Assembly (NCBI GenBank): GCA_022825065.1
Contig: JAJDYR010000042.1
Span: 1-34,805 of the forward strand
DNA: 34,805 bases
Origin: a bacterium
Lineage (GTDB): Bacteria; UBA8248
Reading direction: 5' to 3'
Shown: positions 32,038 to 34,805 of the stretch, piece after piece
Layout of the letters: each line of letters starts with the position of its first letter
Numbering within the stretch: position 1 is the stretch's first letter
Program-made: the position numbers and the translations under genes
Notes under the pieces: model-generated
What the model saw: the letters and a program-made list of their open reading frames with translations, nothing else
What the model was told of the DNA's origin: nothing
The model's database searches: none

Positions 32038-34317
32038 ATGCTGTTGGACCGTTATATCAACGCCGTTCTTCGTCATCGTTGGCCGGTGATTGTGCTGGCC
32101 GCGTCGATCATGCTCATCACGGGAGTCGGCGCGCTGTTCATCGGCGTCACGAACGACTACCGCATCATGTTCAGCGAAGAAAATCCACAATATGTCGATT
32201 TCAAGGCGCTCGAGAACATTTTTTCCACATCCAACATGGCGTTCATCGCCATCGAGCCGCGGGGAGGTTCCGTTTTCACCCGCGAGGCGCTCGGCGCGCT
32301 CGAGGAGTTGACGGAAGCCGCCTGGCGAACACCCCATTCCAGACGGGTCGACTCCCTGACGAACTACACCCATAGCCGGGCCAAGGGAGATGAGCTGATC
32401 GTCGAGCGGCTCGTCGATGACGCGCGCTCGCTGAGCAACGCCGACCTCGCGCGAATCAGGAAAATCGCGCTCGAGTCGCGCGATCTGCCCGGACGCCTCG
32501 TTTCCCGGAAGGGGCACGTGGCCGGGCTGGTGATCACTTTCGTCCTGCCCGACGACATGGACGCTGCGGTGGCCTCGATAAACGACTATCTGAACGCTCT
32601 GTTGAAGAGAGCCGGCGCGAAACACCCGGAAGTCGCCTACTACCTGAGCGGCGACGTGATCAGCAACCGCACTTTCTCCGTGGCGACTTACAATGATTTC
32701 GTCTTCCTGGCTCCAGTCGTGTTCCTCATGATCGTCGTCATCAGCACGCTTCTCCTGCGCTCGCTTCTCGGCACGTTTTCCATTATCGTCGTGATCGGGT
32801 TCGTCATCCTGAGCACGATGGGGATTGCGGGCTGGCTCGGCACGGTGTTCAGCCCCGTCAACGCCGGCGTGCCGACCATCGTCATGGCGACATGCGTCGC
32901 CCACTCTATCCACATCATCACGACCACGCTCTTGGGCATGGGCCATGGGCTGGACAGGGACAAGGCGATTGCCGAATCGCTTCGGACCAACGCATGGCCG
33001 GTGTTTCTGACTTCGATCACGACCGCCATCGGGTTCCTGAGCCTGAACTCCTCGGATTCACCTCCCGCCCGTATCCTGGGGAATCTCGTGGCGCTCGGCG
33101 TGCTGTGGGCCTTCGTCTTCTCGATGACCCTGCTGCCGGCTCTGCTTTCGATTCTGCCGTTGCGCGCGCGCCGGATTCCCACCGACAAATCCCCTTTTTT
33201 CGTCCGCTTCGGCGCTTTCGTGGTCAAGCGCCGCGCGTTTCTGCTCTGTTTCGTCGCCGTTCTGACGGCTGTTCTCATCACGGGCATTCCCCGCAACGAG
33301 TTGACGGACAGATGGGCGCACTATTTCGACGAGCGCTACCGTTTCCGCCGCGATTCGGATTTCATCTTCGATAACCTGAACAGCATGAATTTCCTGGAAT
33401 ACGCGCTGAAATCGGGGCGTGAAGGCGGCATCACCGATCCGGAGTATCTCAAAAAAGTCGAAGCCTTCGCGAAATGGTACCGGGAGCAACCGGAAGTGAG
33501 CCACGTCCAGTCTTTTTCGGACATCATGAAGCGTCTGAACAAGAACCTGCACGGCGACGATCCGGCTTTTTATAAACTCCCTGAAAACCCCGAACTCGCC
33601 GCGCAATATCTCCTGCTCTATGAGTTTTCCCTGCCGTTCGGCATGGACTTGAACGACCGCATCGACGTCGCCAAGTCCACGACGCGAATGAGCGTCATGG
33701 TCCGCAGCCGCTCCTCCAGGGACCAGCGTGAACTCGACGAGCGCGCCAAAGCCTGGCTCCGCGCCAACATACCCGAGTTCGCGGCGGAAGCGTCGGGCAT
33801 CACCATGATCTTCGCGCATCTATCGCTCAGAAACATCCACAGCATGCTGCGCGGCACGATCATCGCCATGCTGATTATCTCGTTACTCCTGATCTGGGTT
33901 TTCAAAAGCGTGCGTCTGGGCCTCATCAGCCTCGTGCCCAACTTCATCCCCGCCGCCATGACCTTCGGCCTGTGGGGCTACCTGGTCGGCCAGGTGGGCT
34001 TTGCCGGCTCGTTGATGACCGCCATCGCGTTCGGAATCATCGTGGATGATACGATTCACTTCATGAGCCGGTACCAAAAAGCCCGCCGCATGGGCTTCCC
34101 CGCGCCCGAGGCCGTGCGCGCCGCCTTTCGAATCGTGGGCCAGGCGCTGTGGACGACGACGGCGGTTTTATCACTCAGCTTCCTGGTGTTCGCCACGTCG
34201 GGTTTCCACGGGAGCAGGACGCTCGGCCTGATGGTGGCGATCACGCTCGTCTTCGCGCTCCTGGCCGATTTCCTGCTCCTGCCGACCCTGCTGATGGCCC
34301 TCGACCGGAAGAAGTGA
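32038..34317 (+). CDS. RND/MMPL-superfamily membrane transporter
   Basis: A 759-aa protein with the duplicated six-helix layout of RND/MMPL exporters. One transmembrane helix near residues 17-37 is followed by a large periplasmic loop (about 40-220). Next come helices with VFLAPVVFLMIVVISTLLL and ATCVAHSIHIITTTLLGMG, then the second half starting near 400 with another large loop and closing helices from about 610. The fourth-helix-type motif is GIIVDDTIHF in the second half; the first half has Ala-Thr-Cys in the matching place. The HpnN-like and MMPL-like subfamilies with this shape export lipids or hydrophobic products. No membrane-fusion or outer-membrane partner is adjacent. Weak ribosome site upstream of the ATG. 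It lies between two copies of the livF 3' region. Confidence 0.88.
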   Translation: MLLDRYINAVLRHRWPVIVLAASIMLITGVGALFIGVTNDYRIMFSEENPQYVDFKALENIFSTSNMAFIAIEPRGGSVFTREALGALEELTEAAWRTPHSRRVDSLTNYTHSRAKGDELIVERLVDDARSLSNADLARIRKIALESRDLPGRLVSRKGHVAGLVITFVLPDDMDAAVASINDYLNALLKRAGAKHPEVAYYLSGDVISNRTFSVATYNDFVFLAPVVFLMIVVISTLLLRSLLGTFSIIVVIGFVILSTMGIAGWLGTVFSPVNAGVPTIVMATCVAHSIHIITTTLLGMGHGLDRDKAIAESLRTNAWPVFLTSITTAIGFLSLNSSDSPPARILGNLVALGVLWAFVFSMTLLPALLSILPLRARRIPTDKSPFFVRFGAFVVKRRAFLLCFVAVLTAVLITGIPRNELTDRWAHYFDERYRFRRDSDFIFDNLNSMNFLEYALKSGREGGITDPEYLKKVEAFAKWYREQPEVSHVQSFSDIMKRLNKNLHGDDPAFYKLPENPELAAQYLLLYEFSLPFGMDLNDRIDVAKSTTRMSVMVRSRSSRDQRELDERAKAWLRANIPEFAAEASGITMIFAHLSLRNIHSMLRGTIIAMLIISLLLIWVFKSVRLGLISLVPNFIPAAMTFGLWGYLVGQVGFAGSLMTAIAFGIIVDDTIHFMSRYQKARRMGFPAPEAVRAAFRIVGQALWTTTAVLSLSFLVFATSGFHGSRTLGLMVAITLVFALLADFLLLPTLLMALDRKK

Positions 34318-34363
34318 TGGGCCGTCTCATTTCACTCCTGGAACAAAGGGCTCAAGAACACGA

Positions 34364-34429
34364 GTGAATCTTCTTCCGGGATTGTGGATAAACGAGGAAG
34401 TCAGAAAAAACCATCCGGGAATCGGCTGA
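34364..34429 (+). pseudogene. Relic of a livF 3' end
   Basis: The frame reads VNLLPGLWINEEVRKNHPGIG then TGA, nearly the same as the true LivF tail ending LWANEEVRKTHLGIG. No upstream LivF sequence exists: the preceding gene is the RND transporter. This is part of the direct repeat and is either a leftover of a second transporter copy or the far end of a duplicated segment. Confidence 0.75.
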
Positions 34430-34545
34430 AATATCCCTTGCGCAGTGGATGGATTTGACAGTATATTCAAGAAATTGCAAAGAAACAATAAAGGAAACTG
34501 AAACAAATAGTTGCGGGTGAGGGTTCAAGGGGGTGTCTTAACGGT
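34365..34545 (+). repeat. Second copy of the livF-end direct repeat
   Basis: It is homologous to 31728-31925, strongest over the last 13 codons of livF and fading downstream. The TTGCGCAG and GTATATTC blocks correspond to CGCGCAAC and AGTATTCTTC in the first copy. The divergence suggests an old duplication. Right-hand limit is approximate. Confidence 0.65.
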
Positions 34546-34670
34546 TTTTCGAAAGTTTACTTATCGCCGTGTCGGCGGGACCCAATAAGTAGACAAAATT
34601 GGCTTCTTCTGCACTCTTCCGCCTTCGTTTCACCGGAGATTCGTGGAAGCGCCGAATAAACTTTCGAGGA
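34546..34670 (+). promoter_or_regulatory. Candidate structured 5' leader masking the Shine-Dalgarno of the last gene
   Basis: A closing stem of up to 14 pairs is predicted between 34546-34559 and 34657-34670; its core CGAAAGTTTA / TAAACTTTCG is perfect over 10 bp. Inside are a hairpin with CTTAT (34560-34564) against ATAAG (34585-34589), capped by CGCCG/CGGCG (34565-34569 / 34573-34577) with a 7-nt bulge, and a second hairpin TTTCAC/GTGGAA (34628-34633 / 34643-34648) with a 9-nt loop. The 3' strand of the closing stem includes most of AGGAG (34667-34671), the likely ribosome site for the next ATG. This resembles a translational riboswitch or autoregulatory leader in layout, but matches no class I know. 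Confidence 0.5.
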
Positions 34671-34682
34671 GACCTTGCGGCG

Positions 34683-34805
34683 ATGCAAATTCCATCCGCC
34701 TACGCTGAAGGCTACGAGCAAAAGGCCCGTCTCCACGATCAGGAGCTGGCGGACCTCTACATCCGGCACACCACCATCGGCGACCCCGTTCTCGACCCGA
34801 TCATG
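34683..34805 (+). CDS. Unrecognised protein, 5' part only
   Basis: 41 codons are visible before the window ends: MQIPSAYAEGYEQKARLHDQ, then ELADLYIRHTTIGDPVLDPI. No signal peptide or known motif is seen. The LADLYIRHTTIGDP segment is reminiscent of the opening of MpaB/DUF2236-type oxygenase-like proteins, from memory only. AGGAG lies 11 nt before the ATG, slightly far, and is partly inside the predicted leader stem. No stop is reached. Confidence 0.55.
   Translation, partial: MQIPSAYAEGYEQKARLHDQELADLYIRHTTIGDPVLDPIM

Larger units (their letters stand above)
34318..34682. other. Non-coding stretch with livF relic and structured leader
   Basis: This 365-nt region contains the partial livF-like sequence at 34364-34429, continued similarity to the livF trailer up to about 34545, and a predicted folded RNA at 34546-34670 immediately before the last gene. 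A TTGACA at 34455-34460 has no acceptable -10 at the right spacing. Confidence 0.6.

Noticed and set aside
34455..34483. TTGACA as promoter of the last gene
   Set aside because: No acceptable -10 hexamer at 15-19 nt. It lies in the decayed livF repeat.

Overview
The window reads as one contig from a GC-rich, Gram-negative-type bacterium with a catabolic lifestyle. It carries a lipoprotein with a lipobox, a periplasmic binding protein with a Sec signal peptide and an RND-type exporter. GTG and TTG starts are used, and enzymes of acyl-CoA and flavin chemistry are abundant. Gene content of this kind (LLM flavin oxidoreductases, DUF1116, several acyl-CoA dehydrogenases, an NHLP-type RiPP precursor) is common in uncultivated environmental Proteobacteria and Tectomicrobia-like lineages. 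The sequence alone does not fix the taxon. No rRNA, tRNA or CRISPR array was seen.

Layout. 1-1333 (-): an NCS2 xanthine/uracil permease with no normal start codon. 1548-3306 (+): a promoter, an NHLP-leader RiPP precursor with an 18-residue cysteine-free core, and an unrecognised 365-aa protein that may act on it. 3307-7290: a visibly more AT-rich accessory island. It holds a decayed IS1595/ISXO2-type transposase, a 247-aa protein coupled to a PIN-domain nuclease, a HigA antitoxin behind the apparent remains of HigB, and a hepT-mntA-xre operon on the minus strand.

7288-23987: a long catabolic region. It encodes three acyl-CoA dehydrogenase-family flavoproteins, a 3-hydroxyacyl-CoA dehydrogenase, an alpha/beta hydrolase, an LLM flavin monooxygenase, a DRE-TIM aldolase/lyase, two SDRs, an M24 hydrolase, an AMP-forming acyl-CoA ligase and a benzoylformate-decarboxylase-like ThDP enzyme. 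A kelch-type lipoprotein and a small membrane protein are interspersed. 23994-26504 (-): a DUF1116 (AllG/YlbE-type) protein and a cytosine-deaminase-like amidohydrolase, translationally adjacent. 26659-31794 (+): a strong sigma70-like promoter and a complete branched-chain-amino-acid/amide-type ABC importer in the order H-M-substrate-binding protein-G-F. 32038-34317 (+): an RND/MMPL-type membrane protein. 34683 onward: the first 41 codons of an unrecognised gene.

Working together (inference): the liv-type importer would bring in an amide- or amino-acid-like substrate. The amidohydrolase and DUF1116 protein, divergent from it, would handle a C-N bond or carbamoyl group. The ligase, acyl-CoA dehydrogenases, SDRs, lyase and ThDP decarboxylase would then dismantle the carbon skeleton. 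The true substrate cannot be read from the sequence.

The least explained signals are the NHLP precursor with its unknown neighbour, an imperfect second copy of the livF 3' end beyond the RND gene, and a predicted three-helix RNA leader (34546-34670) whose closing stem covers part of the Shine-Dalgarno of the last gene.
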